DNA from: Halomonas sp. PR-M31
GTDB taxonomy: Bacteria; Pseudomonadota; Gammaproteobacteria; Pseudomonadales; Halomonadaceae
DNA length: 41,686 nt
Assembly (NCBI RefSeq): GCF_001039575.1
Contig: NZ_JIBT01000023.1
Coordinates: 1-41,686, forward strand
Direction: 5' to 3'
Positions 9,379 through 18,380 of this stretch are shown piece after piece. Below the pieces are notes generated by a model. The model worked only from the letters and a program-made list of their open reading frames with translations. It was not told where the DNA came from and did no database searches. The translations under genes were made by a program, and so were the position numbers. How positions within the stretch are numbered: position 1 is the stretch's first letter; each line of letters starts with the position of its first letter.

Positions 9379-10095
9379 TCAATCGGTAGTCGCAGCACCC
9401 CTGTCTGCAGCAACACCCGTATTGGCACTGAACCGCCTGACGCTGGCCACGAAATCACCAAAGCGCTCACCTTGTATCAGGACATGGCCGCGCAGGCTCT
9501 GCTCGGCTTGAAGGGCGTCCCCCGCCTCGAGCGCCTTCACGATCTCTCGATGCTCTGCCAGTGAGGCAAGCATGCGATGTCGCACCTGTAACTGAAGACG
9601 CCGGTAGGGAGACAAACGCTGCTTGAGCTGGCGAGCCTCCGTGGCAAGAAAATCGTTATGACTCGCCGAATAGATGCACTGATGAAAGATCTCATTTTCG
9701 TGATAGTACTCGTCCGGATCGCCCGCCTGGGCCGCCGATTCGCAGCGCCCCAGCGCCTCTTGCAGTGCCGACAGTTCTTCGGGAAGAATGCGCCGCGCCG
9801 CCAGGCGGCCGCACATTCCTTCAAGCTCCGCCATCACCTCGAACATTTCGATCAACTGCTCGATGCTGACCTGGGTCACGAACGTGCCTTTCTTGGGTGA
9901 GACCGTCACGAGTCCGCTGGCAACCAGCTGCTGTATGGCCTCCCTGACTGGCGTGCGGGACACCTTGAATGCCCTGCCCAGCTCCTCGGGATCAAGACGC
10001 CCGCCGGGCGCTAAGCGGCCGTTGAGAATGTCATCCTCCAGCGACTCCTTGAGCTGCTGGGCATTGTATCGCTTCTCGTTTTCCTCGCTCTTCAC
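9379..10095 (-). CDS. GntR-family transcriptional regulator (FCD domain)
   Basis: A 238-residue regulator with an N-terminal winged helix-turn-helix (around residues 15-75, including LGRAFKVSRTPVREAIQQLVASGLV) and a C-terminal all-helical FCD effector domain with metal-ligand-like residues in NEIFHQCIYSASHN. It is divergent from the TRAP/malonate operon and upstream of mmsA, so it probably controls both in response to a small acid such as malonate or its CoA ester. MatR of Rhizobium, a GntR regulator of malonate genes, is a precedent by context only. AGGAAA lies eight bases upstream of the ATG. Candidate operators are the direct repeats at 10188-10221. Confidence 0.88.
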   Translation of the reverse strand: MKSEENEKRYNAQQLKESLEDDILNGRLAPGGRLDPEELGRAFKVSRTPVREAIQQLVASGLVTVSPKKGTFVTQVSIEQLIEMFEVMAELEGMCGRLAARRILPEELSALQEALGRCESAAQAGDPDEYYHENEIFHQCIYSASHNDFLATEARQLKQRLSPYRRLQLQVRHRMLASLAEHREIVKALEAGDALQAEQSLRGHVLIQGERFGDFVASVRRFSANTGVAADRGAATTD

Positions 10096-10187
10096 ACCGG
10101 TTTCCTATGCTGTCGCCCTGGGTCGATTGTCAGTCATCCACGACGTTTGTCTAGCGCCTTCATGTTTGACACAGAGGAGCCTTGAGG

Positions 10188-10221
10188 CTATTGATATATA
10201 CATCACAGCTATTCATATATA
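10188..10221. promoter_or_regulatory. Direct repeats in the gntR-dctP gap, candidate GntR operators
   Basis: CTATTGATATATA (10188-10200) and CTATTCATATATA (10209-10221) differ at one position and start exactly 21 bases apart, two turns of B-DNA. They occupy the AT-rich centre of the divergent gap between the regulator and dctP. Placement, similarity and phasing suggest two cooperative binding sites. TTGATA within the first copy might also be a -35 element. Confidence 0.5.
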
Positions 10222-10269
10222 TTTCATAGTATCGCATATTCGACAAAAACAATGAACCCGGAGATCGCC

Positions 10270-11268
10270 ATGCTACATCCATCATCCACATTGGCCGCCG
10301 CCACCGCTCTGTTGATCGCCCTTTTCAGCACCGCCAACGCCGAGACCACCCTTCGCGCCTCTCATCAGTTCCCCGGCGGCCAGGGGGACGTGCGCGACGA
10401 GATGGTCCAGTTGATGGCCAAGGAAGTCGAGGCTGCAGGTGTCGATCTGAAAATTCAGATCTACCCCGGCCAGTCTTTGTTCAAGGCCCAGGAACAGTGG
10501 CCCGCCCTGGTGCGGGGCCGCCTGGACATGACCGCCCTGCCACTGGATTACGCCAGCGGACGGCACCCTGAGTTCTCGGCCACGTTGATGCCCGGTCTGG
10601 TGCGCAGTCACGAACGGGCCCAGCGCCTCAACGACTCCGAGTTCATGGACATGATCAAGGAGGTCATCAACGACGCCGGCGTGCGGGTACTGGCGGATGC
10701 CTGGCTGGCGGGCGGTTTCGTTTCCAATGTTCGCTGTATTACTTCACCGGATACGGTCGAGGGCCAAACCCTGCGCGCCGCGGGTCCGGCTTTTGATGAG
10801 ATGCTCGCCGAAGCCGGGGCCTCGATTGCCTCGATGCCTTCTTCGGAAATTTACACCGCCATGCAGACCGGCGTACTCGATGGCGCCAACACCTCATCGG
10901 GCTCTTTCGTTTCCTATCGTATCTACGAGCAGGCCAGTTGCCTCACCGCCCCTGGCGACAATGCCCTGTGGTTCATGTACGAACCGATCCTGATTTCTGA
11001 GCAAAGCTGGAGTCGTTTGAACGAGGAGCAGCAGAAAGCGCTGACCGAAGCAGGTGAGAAGGCCGAGGCGTATTTTGCCGGTGAGGCAGCATCGCTGGAT
11101 CAGGAGCTGGTGGATGTCTACAAGGAGAACGGTGTCGAAGTGGTCACCATGACCCCGGAGAACTACCAGGCCTGGCTCGATATTGCCAAGCAAAGCTCTT
11201 ATAAAACCTTCGCCGAGAATGTCCCCAATGGCCAAGCTTTGATCGACGCAGCACTTGCCGTTGAATGA
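10270..11268 (+). CDS. dctP: TRAP transporter solute-binding protein, DctP family
   Basis: A periplasmic binding protein of about 332 residues that captures an organic acid and delivers it to the DctQM membrane pair. The signal peptide is clear: a hydrophobic stretch ending STANA before ETTLRASHQFPGG. Typical DctP features follow, such as YPGQSLFKAQEQWPALVRG, and the binding-site region ASMPSSEIYTAMQTGVLDGAN. The start at 10270 is chosen because GGAG lies six bases upstream; an in-frame ATG at 10252 would add six residues. Neighbouring genes suggest malonate, methylmalonate or maleate as ligand; DctP sequences alone do not fix specificity. Confidence 0.92.
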   Translation: MLHPSSTLAAATALLIALFSTANAETTLRASHQFPGGQGDVRDEMVQLMAKEVEAAGVDLKIQIYPGQSLFKAQEQWPALVRGRLDMTALPLDYASGRHPEFSATLMPGLVRSHERAQRLNDSEFMDMIKEVINDAGVRVLADAWLAGGFVSNVRCITSPDTVEGQTLRAAGPAFDEMLAEAGASIASMPSSEIYTAMQTGVLDGANTSSGSFVSYRIYEQASCLTAPGDNALWFMYEPILISEQSWSRLNEEQQKALTEAGEKAEAYFAGEAASLDQELVDVYKENGVEVVTMTPENYQAWLDIAKQSSYKTFAENVPNGQALIDAALAVE

Positions 11269-11290
11269 AGGCACTCAAAGGAAGCTTTGC

Positions 11291-11812
11291 ATGGCGCATA
11301 GTTCAAGCCACTCTCTGACGACGGGTCGCGGCATCATTGGTGGTTACATTCGCCTGATTGACATGCTTTCAGGCGTCTTTGCCTTCATTGCCGGTGCCTT
11401 GCTGCTGGCCGGCGTGCTGTCGGTCTGCCATATGATCTTCATGCGCTACGTGCTGGGACAAAGCACGATCTGGCAGACCGAGTTCACGATCTATGTCATT
11501 ACCGGCGCGATGCTGCTCGGCGCGCCTTATGTATTGCGCAACGGCGGACATGTGGCGGTTACCGTGCTGCCGGATGCCCTAGATGGCTGGATCAAGAAGG
11601 CCATGTACGTTCTCTCCGCTTTGGTTGGTCTCGCCTTTTGTAGCGCCCTGGCCTATAGCGCCTGGCACTACTTCTACGAGGCTTACAGCATGAACTGGAC
11701 CACCGGTACTGTGTGGAATCCGCCCCTATGGCCGGCACTGCTGCCCATGGCCGTCGGTATCACGCTGCTCTCATTGCAGTATGTCGCTCAGATCCTGCGC
11801 GGGGAGCACTAA
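11291..11812 (+). CDS. dctQ: TRAP transporter small permease, DctQ family
   Basis: The small membrane subunit of a TRAP transporter, about 173 residues with four predicted hydrophobic helices (roughly residues 25-47, 60-80, 100-122 and 145-165). The family pattern FMRYVLGQSTIWQTEFTIYVITGAMLLGAPYVLRNGGHVAVTVLP is recognisable. AAAGGAA precedes the ATG at 11291. The gene lies between dctP and dctM, 2 bases before the latter, as expected for one operon. Confidence 0.9.
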   Translation: MAHSSSHSLTTGRGIIGGYIRLIDMLSGVFAFIAGALLLAGVLSVCHMIFMRYVLGQSTIWQTEFTIYVITGAMLLGAPYVLRNGGHVAVTVLPDALDGWIKKAMYVLSALVGLAFCSALAYSAWHYFYEAYSMNWTTGTVWNPPLWPALLPMAVGITLLSLQYVAQILRGEH

Positions 11813-11814
11813 TC

Positions 11815-13140
11815 ATGGACCCAATTACCAGCGGCATCCTCATCGTCGTGGCTCTACTCGTACTGATGGCCATCGGTACCCCCATCGCCTTTGCCTTGGG
11901 TGCGGTGGCTTTAGGAGGTCTAGTACTCGATCGCGGCATAGGTGAGCTGACCTATTTCGGCGAGACCTTCTTCGGCAACATCGCCTCTTTCGGCTTCGTC
12001 GCCATTCCCATGTTCATCCTGATGGGGGCGGCGGTGGCCTCATCGCCCACCGGGCGGGATTTGTACCGCTCCCTGGATCTATGGCTCGGCAGGATGCCCG
12101 GCGGATTGGCGATTTCCAACATCGGCGCCTGCTCGATCTTTGCGGCACTGTCCGGCTCCTCTCCCGCCACCAGCGCCGCCATCGGCAAGCTGGGTATTCC
12201 CGAGATGCGCAAGCGCGGCTACCCGGATGGGGTCGCCGCGGGCTGTATCGCCGCTGGCGGCACCCTGGGCATCCTCATTCCGCCCTCGGTCACCATGATC
12301 GTCTATGGCATCTCCACCGAGACCTCCATCGGTCGGCTGTTCATCGCCGGTGCCCTGCCCGGGCTGATGCTTGCCGGCTTGTTCATGGTCTGGACATTGA
12401 TTGCCTGCAAGTTCTCCGGCGGCTACGGCAATCCGCTGGCGGATGCCGCCGCGAGCGCCAAGGAAAACGTCGAGGGGAATCTCAAGGCGCTGGTGCGGGT
12501 GTTGCCTTTCATTGTCGTGGTGTCGGCCATCCTGTTCGCACTCTACGGCGGTGTCGCCACCCCTTCCGAGGCGGCGGGCGCCGGCGCTTTCCTGTGCCTG
12601 GCACTGGCCATACTCGTCTACCGCATGTGGCAGGTGAAACCCCTCAAGACCATCATGCACGACGCCCTGAGTGAAAGCGTGATGATCATGCTGATCATCG
12701 CCACGGCGGAGGTATTCGCCTTCGCCCTCTCCTCGCTGTTCATCACCCAGACGGTAGCCGGTGCCATTGCGGATCTGGAAGTGAATCGCTGGGTGCTGAT
12801 GGGCGTGATCAATGTGTTTCTCTTGGTGGCAGGCTTCTTTTTGCCGCCGGTCGCGGTGATCGTGATGACTGCCCCGATCCTGCTGCCGATCATCCTGGCG
12901 GCGAATTTCGATCCCTACTGGTTCGCGGTGGTGCTGACCATCAACTTGGAAATCGGCCTGATCACCCCGCCAGTGGGGTTGAACCTATTCATCATCAAGG
13001 GCATCGCGCCGGATATCGCGCTGCGGGACATCCTGCTGGGCAGCTTGCCCTATGCGCTGTGCATGGTGCTGGGCATCGTGATTCTGTGTTTTTTCCCGAG
13101 CATCGCGACCTGGCTACCCGATTTGATCATCAATAGCTGA
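11815..13140 (+). CDS. dctM: TRAP transporter large permease, DctM family
   Basis: The large, sodium-dependent transport subunit, about 441 residues with 12 or so hydrophobic segments. Signature regions include FILMGAAVASSPTGRDLY, SGSSPATSAAIGKLGIPEM, GGTLGILIPPSVTMIVYG and LITPPVGLNLFIIKGI. The ATG at 11815 has GGGGAG upstream and follows dctQ by 2 bases; longer in-frame readings run into dctQ and are not credible. The transported compound is inferred from the malonate genes that follow. Confidence 0.93.
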   Translation: MDPITSGILIVVALLVLMAIGTPIAFALGAVALGGLVLDRGIGELTYFGETFFGNIASFGFVAIPMFILMGAAVASSPTGRDLYRSLDLWLGRMPGGLAISNIGACSIFAALSGSSPATSAAIGKLGIPEMRKRGYPDGVAAGCIAAGGTLGILIPPSVTMIVYGISTETSIGRLFIAGALPGLMLAGLFMVWTLIACKFSGGYGNPLADAAASAKENVEGNLKALVRVLPFIVVVSAILFALYGGVATPSEAAGAGAFLCLALAILVYRMWQVKPLKTIMHDALSESVMIMLIIATAEVFAFALSSLFITQTVAGAIADLEVNRWVLMGVINVFLLVAGFFLPPVAVIVMTAPILLPIILAANFDPYWFAVVLTINLEIGLITPPVGLNLFIIKGIAPDIALRDILLGSLPYALCMVLGIVILCFFPSIATWLPDLIINS

Positions 13141-13177
13141 TCACCGACGACGGAACATCGACATCCAGGTCATCACC

Positions 13178-14539
13178 ATGAACATGAGCTTTTTGCAGGA
13201 ACTGTTCAGTACGATCACTCAGCGCGATGCGCTGCTCAGGCGCCGCTCCGGCGTCAGCAAGCATACCAGTCATCGTCATCTGATCGCCGCCTGTCAGGCA
13301 TTGCTGGCAAGCGACGGCGAGGCCTCGAGCATCGCCCTTGCCAGCCGTGCACTGGAAATCTATGCGCGGCTGGCGCCGAAGGAAAAACAGCACTTCTTCG
13401 AACTGCTGGCAACGGATTTTTCCGCTGACCCGGAACGCATTGATCACGCCTACACGGCCTATCGCGAATCCCGGGACAATCAGGATCTCAACACCCTGTT
13501 CGAAGCCTGCGAACCCCGGCGTCAGGAGCTGCTGCGCCGCCTCAACCTGCCCAGCGGCGGCACCCATGATCTGGTCGATATGCGCGAAGACTTGCTGGCC
13601 TTGATGCGTGACAACGCATCACTCAAAGCCATTGATTCAGATTTCGCCCATCTGTTCGGCTCCTGGTTCAATCGCGGCTTCCTGGTCTTAAAGCGCATCG
13701 ACTGGAATACCCCGGCGGTGATCTTGGAGAAGATCATTCGCTATGAGGCGGTACACGAGATCCGCGACTGGGCTGATCTACGCCGGCGGCTGGACGCGCG
13801 GGATCGGCGCTGTTTTGCCTTCTTTCACCCAGCGCTCGGCGACGAACCGTTGATCTTCGTCGAGGTCGCCCTGTGCCAGGGGCTGCCGGATCAAATTCAA
13901 GCCATCCTGTCGAGCGATCATTACGAGATCGACGATCCGGAGTCCGCAGATACCGCGGCTTTTTTCGGTATCAGCAACTGTCAGACCGGGCTACGGGGTA
14001 TCTCCTTTGGCAACTTCTTGATCAAACAGGTCGTGCAGGAACTCAAGCAGGAACTTCCCAGTCTGCGCCACTTCGTCACCCTGTCGCCGGTTCCCGGCTT
14101 TCGCGACTGGCTCAAAACGCATTACCAGGATGGTGACAGCGTTCTGGAGGCGGATACTCTCAACACACTTGAACATCTCGAGACACCGGACTGGTCAGAA
14201 GACCCTGGGCGCATCGAAAAACTTAAAGACGTGATAAAGCCCCTCGCCGCGCATTACCTGCTCAAGGAAAAGAACGCTCAAGGGTTGCCACTGAACCCCG
14301 TGTCGCGCTTTCACCTTGGCAATGGCGCCGAGCTGCATCGCATCAACTGGCTGGGGGATGTCTCGGCCAAGGGCATGAGTCAGTCTACCGGGCTGATGGT
14401 CAACTATCTCTATGTGCTGGAAGACATCGAGCAAAATCACGAGCAATACACCACCAACGCCACCATTGCCTGCTCGTCGAATGTGCGTGATCTCGCCAAG
14501 CGCGCCCGCAAACTACTCAAAGGAGAGACCGCGAAATGA
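13178..14539 (+). CDS. matA: Malonyl-CoA decarboxylase
   Basis: A 453-residue enzyme that decarboxylates malonyl-CoA to acetyl-CoA. The helical N-terminal domain is followed by the acetyltransferase-like catalytic domain, with FFGISNCQTGLRGISFGNFLIKQV (from about residue 262) and the conserved histidine region FHLGNGAELHRINWLGD (about residue 378), in line with the Ser/His residues used by this family. Its stop overlaps the start of the malonyl-CoA synthetase gene (ATGA), so the two are co-translated: one makes malonyl-CoA, the other consumes it. The symbol follows the Rhizobium mat operon; MLYCD/mcd is an equal alternative. Confidence 0.92.
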   Translation: MNMSFLQELFSTITQRDALLRRRSGVSKHTSHRHLIAACQALLASDGEASSIALASRALEIYARLAPKEKQHFFELLATDFSADPERIDHAYTAYRESRDNQDLNTLFEACEPRRQELLRRLNLPSGGTHDLVDMREDLLALMRDNASLKAIDSDFAHLFGSWFNRGFLVLKRIDWNTPAVILEKIIRYEAVHEIRDWADLRRRLDARDRRCFAFFHPALGDEPLIFVEVALCQGLPDQIQAILSSDHYEIDDPESADTAAFFGISNCQTGLRGISFGNFLIKQVVQELKQELPSLRHFVTLSPVPGFRDWLKTHYQDGDSVLEADTLNTLEHLETPDWSEDPGRIEKLKDVIKPLAAHYLLKEKNAQGLPLNPVSRFHLGNGAELHRINWLGDVSAKGMSQSTGLMVNYLYVLEDIEQNHEQYTTNATIACSSNVRDLAKRARKLLKGETAK

Positions 14540-16059
14540 ATCACAACCTGTTCGAGATCTTCGCTGCGCGCATGCGGGCGCGGGGGGATGCGGATTTCAT
14601 CACGACCCGGGAAGGACAAGGTTATTCCTACGCCGAGGCCCTGGACACGAGTGCTTGTCTGGCAAGCGCTCTGCTCGATTTGGGGGTGGCGCCAGGCGAC
14701 CGAGTCGCCGTGCAGGTCGACAAGAGCCCCGAGGCCATATTGCTCTATCTGGCCTGCCTGCGCATGGGGGGCGTCTATCTACCGCTCAACACCGGCTATA
14801 CTGCCGAAGAGATTCACTATTTCCTCGACAATGCCGAACCGGCTCTATTCGTGTGTCGGCCCGCCAACCTGGAGGATGCTCAACGTACCGCCAGTCAGGC
14901 AGATTGCCCCCGGGTGACCACTCTGGGCGTCGACAGCGATGGCGAACTGATGGAGCTTGCTCGCAGCGCCACTCCCCAGGAATCCATCGAGCCTCGGGGG
15001 GCCGATGACCTGGCGGCCATTCTTTATACCTCTGGCACTACCGGGCGCTCCAAGGGGGCTATGCTCACTCACTGCAACCTGGCCTCCAATGCCGAGGCGC
15101 TGGTGAACGTGTGGCGTTTCACTGAGGCCGACCGGCTAATCCACGCCTTGCCGATCTTTCATACCCATGGCCTGTTCGTGGCCTGCAACGTCGTGCTGAT
15201 GGCCGGCGCCAGCATGCTTTTTCTACCGCGTTTCAATATCGACATCATCATCGACGAATTGCCTCGCGGTACCACCATGATGGCGGTGCCTACGTTCTAT
15301 ACTCGCCTATTACAAGATGAACGGCTGACTACGGAGCTGACCGCCAATATGCGCCTGTTCACCTCTGGTTCCGCGCCGCTCACCGCCGAGACGCATGAGG
15401 CTTTTGCCCAGCGCACCGGCCACGCCATTCTCGAGCGCTACGGCATGACTGAAACCAACATGAATACCTCGAATCCTTATGAGGGCGAGCGTATCGCCGG
15501 CACCGTGGGCATGCCGCTGCCCGGGGTGGAGGCCCGTATCGTCGAGCGGGAAACCCGTGAAACCCTCTCTCAGGGTGAAATCGGCATTCTCGAGGTACGC
15601 GGCCCCAATGTGTTCATCGGCTATTGGCGAATGCCGGACAAGACCCGGGAAGAGCTGCTTGAGGATGGTTTTTTCATCACCGGCGATCTGGCCATGATCG
15701 ATGAGAAGGGCTATATCCACATCGTCGGGCGCGACAAGGATCTGGTGATCTCCGGCGGCTACAACGTCTACCCCAAGGAGATCGAGCAGGTCATCGACGA
15801 GATGGACGAAGTGCTCGAATCCGCGGTGATCGGAGTTTCACATCCGGATTTCGGTGAGGGCGTGACCGCCGTGGTAGTGGCCCAGCCAGAAGCGCAGATC
15901 GATGAGGCCATGGTGCTCACGTTTCTTGATGGACGTCTGGCCCGCTACAAACAGCCCAAGCGGGTGGTCTTCGCCGACAGTCTGCCCCGCAACACCATGG
16001 GCAAGGTACAAAAGAATCAGCTGCGCGAACAATTCCAAGACCTTTACACCCCTGCCTGA
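14536..16059 (+). CDS. matB: Malonyl-CoA synthetase (acyl-CoA ligase, AMP-forming)
   Basis: A 507-residue ANL-superfamily ligase. The P-loop motif YTSGTTGRSKGAMLTH is at about residue 164, with ERYGMTETNMNTSNPYEG, TGDLAMIDEKGYIHIVGRDKDLVISGGYNVYPKEIE and the C-terminal lysine in RNTMGKVQKNQL. The IGHTHGLF-like stretch LPIFHTHGLFVACNV is typical of MatB. It should activate malonate (or methylmalonate) with ATP and CoA. The specific assignment rests on the coupled malonyl-CoA decarboxylase; other medium-chain ligases share the general motifs. Confidence 0.92.
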   Translation: MNHNLFEIFAARMRARGDADFITTREGQGYSYAEALDTSACLASALLDLGVAPGDRVAVQVDKSPEAILLYLACLRMGGVYLPLNTGYTAEEIHYFLDNAEPALFVCRPANLEDAQRTASQADCPRVTTLGVDSDGELMELARSATPQESIEPRGADDLAAILYTSGTTGRSKGAMLTHCNLASNAEALVNVWRFTEADRLIHALPIFHTHGLFVACNVVLMAGASMLFLPRFNIDIIIDELPRGTTMMAVPTFYTRLLQDERLTTELTANMRLFTSGSAPLTAETHEAFAQRTGHAILERYGMTETNMNTSNPYEGERIAGTVGMPLPGVEARIVERETRETLSQGEIGILEVRGPNVFIGYWRMPDKTREELLEDGFFITGDLAMIDEKGYIHIVGRDKDLVISGGYNVYPKEIEQVIDEMDEVLESAVIGVSHPDFGEGVTAVVVAQPEAQIDEAMVLTFLDGRLARYKQPKRVVFADSLPRNTMGKVQKNQLREQFQDLYTPA

Positions 16060-16084
16060 GGGCATCACCACGAGACTGTTATCC

Positions 16085-16846
16085 ATGACCCATAAAATTT
16101 ATCGCATCGGTCAGATCGTTCCCAGTTCCAACACCACCATGGAGACCGAAATTCCAGCGTTACTGCGTGCACGAGAGAGCGTCGCTCCGGAGCGTTTCAC
16201 CTTTCATTCCAGCCGGATGCGCATGAAGCAGGTGACCCAGCAAGAACTCGCCACCATGGACGAACAATCCGATCGCTGCGCATTGGAGCTTTCCGACGCC
16301 GAGGTCGACGTCATGGGCTATGCCTGCCTGGTCGCCATCATGAGCCGCGGGTCGGGCTATCATCGCGAGTCGCAGCAGCGCCTGCACGAGGTCACGCGCA
16401 GCAATGACTTCCCGGCACCGATCGTCAGCAGTGCCGGCGCCCTCGTGCAAGGGCTCGAGACGTTGGGCGCCCGGCGGGTCGCCATCATTACGCCCTATAT
16501 GAAGCCCTTGACGCGGCTGGTGATCGACTATATCGAAGGGGAAGGAATTGAGGTTGCCGACAGCATTTCTCTGGAAATCGCCGACAATCTGGAGGTGGGG
16601 CGCCGCGACCCACTGGCCTTGGTGGAGATCGTCAAGCGTCTCGATTACCGGGACGCGGATGCCGTGGTGCTGTCGGCCTGTGTGCAGATGCCGTCCCTGG
16701 CCGCCATTCAGCCGGTGGAGGATGCCATTGGCCTGCCGGTGGTGTCCGCTGCGACCTGCACCGCCCATCAGATGCTCAAGGCGCTGAACCTGGCTCCGCA
16801 GGTACCCGATGCAGGGCGACTCTTGCAGAATTCTACAGGGGCTTGA
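16085..16846 (+). CDS. Maleate isomerase / Asp-Glu racemase superfamily enzyme
   Basis: A 253-residue member of the maleate cis-trans isomerase and arylmalonate decarboxylase family. The opening GQIVPSSNTTMETEIP contains the substrate-binding asparagine (Asn16). Both candidate catalytic cysteines are present: Cys81 in GYACLVAIM and Cys199 in SACVQMPSL. Maleate isomerase and racemases use two cysteines, whereas arylmalonate decarboxylase keeps only the second, so isomerase or racemase chemistry is likely. It is 25 bases downstream of matB, probably in the same operon. Maleate to fumarate is the simplest guess, but a role in malonate or substituted-malonate use is possible. It converges with the next gene, six bases apart. 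Confidence 0.85.
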   Translation: MTHKIYRIGQIVPSSNTTMETEIPALLRARESVAPERFTFHSSRMRMKQVTQQELATMDEQSDRCALELSDAEVDVMGYACLVAIMSRGSGYHRESQQRLHEVTRSNDFPAPIVSSAGALVQGLETLGARRVAIITPYMKPLTRLVIDYIEGEGIEVADSISLEIADNLEVGRRDPLALVEIVKRLDYRDADAVVLSACVQMPSLAAIQPVEDAIGLPVVSAATCTAHQMLKALNLAPQVPDAGRLLQNSTGA

Positions 16847-16852
16847 GAGTCG

Positions 16853-18001
16853 TCAGTTATCCGGATAGCACTCGCGTAATTCCGCGTCGTGAGCGCCGTA
16901 GCCGCGGCCGAGATATACCTTGGGCAGCCACTGCAGATCGTGGCCCAGTCGGTAGAGCCAGTCGCGCAACTCGATATCTTCGACCCATTCGATTGGAATA
17001 TCGGCCAGGCCAAAGCGTAGGCCCAATAGATTACCCGCCAGCAGTCCGATGCTATCGCTCTTGCCGCTGTGATTGACTGCCCATAGCACGCCCTGGCGAT
17101 AGTCCTGGGCGGCAAGCGCACACCACACCGCGATGGCCAGCGCCTCTTCGGCGGATTCACCGTGACCCAGTGCATCGATGCCTTGTGGCGTGGGTGTGAC
17201 GCCCTGGGCATGAAAGTCGAGTACGGTTTCGAGCAAGAATCGAATGTGCGCCTGACTACGAGGCACGGCCTCGCGCTCTTCGGCACATTCAATGAAGAAA
17301 TCGAGCCAGGCGCCGCTGTCCATGAAATTCAAAGCGGCAGGAATCAATGATTCCAGAGAGCGCCCGTTGTCGATCATGCCGTTGATCACGTAAGCAAAAA
17401 TACCGGCGCTGAGGTAGGCGCTGGGATGGCCATGGGTGCAACGGGTCAATTCGCAGGCAACGGAGAAGGCGCGATCGCGATGATGTAATAAAAAATCGCC
17501 CCAGGGGAACAGGCCAACGGGTGCCACGCGCACCAGTCCGTCGCACTGCTTGCTGGTATTGCGCGCCACCGAACCGAACGCCGGCGCCTGAGCCAGTGCT
17601 TCGAGACTGGTCGTGGCGGGAGAACGCCGGGCATGCAATCGAGGATCACTGATCAAACCGACTTTCGTGTCGATCTGAGCGATAGCCGGCTGCTCCCCTT
17701 GGGTGACCAACCACCGGATTAGCGCATGATGAAGCACCACGATGGGCGCATAGATCTCGCACTCCTGAATGCGTACGTAGGAGCGTAATGCCCCCTCCGC
17801 GACAAACAGCATCATCTGAGTGTCGTCTGTGATGCATCCTATACCGCCATGGGCAGGCGCATAGGTTTCAAGCCCATCATCGCCAAACTGTTCGCAAATG
17901 GCCTGCCAATCCAATGACGCCAAAGGCGCGCCTAGAGCATCGCCGATGGCGCCTCCGTAAAGGCAAGCTTGTGAACGTTCAATCCGTTGTACGTTTTTCA
18001 T
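16853..18001 (-). CDS. ADP-ribosylglycohydrolase family protein
   Basis: A protein of about 382 residues with the DraG/ARH fold signatures: YGGAIGDALGAP near the N-terminus, GGIGCITDDTQMMLFVAEGALRS (metal-binding Thr-Asp-Asp) and SGKSDSIGLLAGNLLGLRFG near the C-terminus. Such enzymes hydrolyse ADP-ribose from proteins, nucleic acids or small molecules using two magnesium ions. No ADP-ribosyltransferase partner is seen beside it. The start at 18001 has a G-rich AAGGGGGG just upstream; an in-frame start at 18052 would add 17 residues with no clear ribosome site. Substrate unknown. Confidence 0.88.
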   Translation of the reverse strand: MKNVQRIERSQACLYGGAIGDALGAPLASLDWQAICEQFGDDGLETYAPAHGGIGCITDDTQMMLFVAEGALRSYVRIQECEIYAPIVVLHHALIRWLVTQGEQPAIAQIDTKVGLISDPRLHARRSPATTSLEALAQAPAFGSVARNTSKQCDGLVRVAPVGLFPWGDFLLHHRDRAFSVACELTRCTHGHPSAYLSAGIFAYVINGMIDNGRSLESLIPAALNFMDSGAWLDFFIECAEEREAVPRSQAHIRFLLETVLDFHAQGVTPTPQGIDALGHGESAEEALAIAVWCALAAQDYRQGVLWAVNHSGKSDSIGLLAGNLLGLRFGLADIPIEWVEDIELRDWLYRLGHDLQWLPKVYLGRGYGAHDAELRECYPDN

Positions 18002-18380
18002 GCGCCCCCCTTGCCCAGGCCCCGCTTTCTGCTCCCGGGTAAGAAAGAGCATACGGCAATGTTGTCATCAGGCCATGCCTGACTATGAATTTTTTTATGC
18101 TGGCGGAATGGTTCTAACGACCACCTCACCGGAACAGGAAAAATCGGTAACGAGCGAAATTTGTTAACGAATTATATATTTTTATTTATTTATATCAACA
18201 TTGTGTCACTTTTTGTTCTCAACGCTATAGCCGTACAGACATTATCTCATCTGAACAGCGCTAAGCGGTCGTTTTTGAAAGCCACCATTACGACCGCTCT
18301 TCCTGCTTTTCTACTGGCGATCACTCGGGCACCATAAGACATTTTTTGTTCCTGCATTGCCTGCAGTAAAAGGAATCATC
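18002..18380. other. Intergenic region before recC, AT-rich with a long inverted repeat
   Basis: About 380 bases without a gene. It includes a strongly AT-rich stretch at about 18165-18205 that could hold promoters in either direction. A perfect 9-base inverted repeat AGCGGTCGT (18264-18272) / ACGACCGCT (18290-18298) has a 17-base loop and lies roughly 80 bases upstream of recC. A small 6-base hairpin at 18068-18082 is followed after 7 bases by a run of T. I see no coding potential. Confidence 0.5.

Noticed and set aside
18068-18097. Rho-independent terminator near 18070
   Set aside because: The stem is only 6 pairs and the T-run begins 7 bases after it, so it does not fit the usual form.
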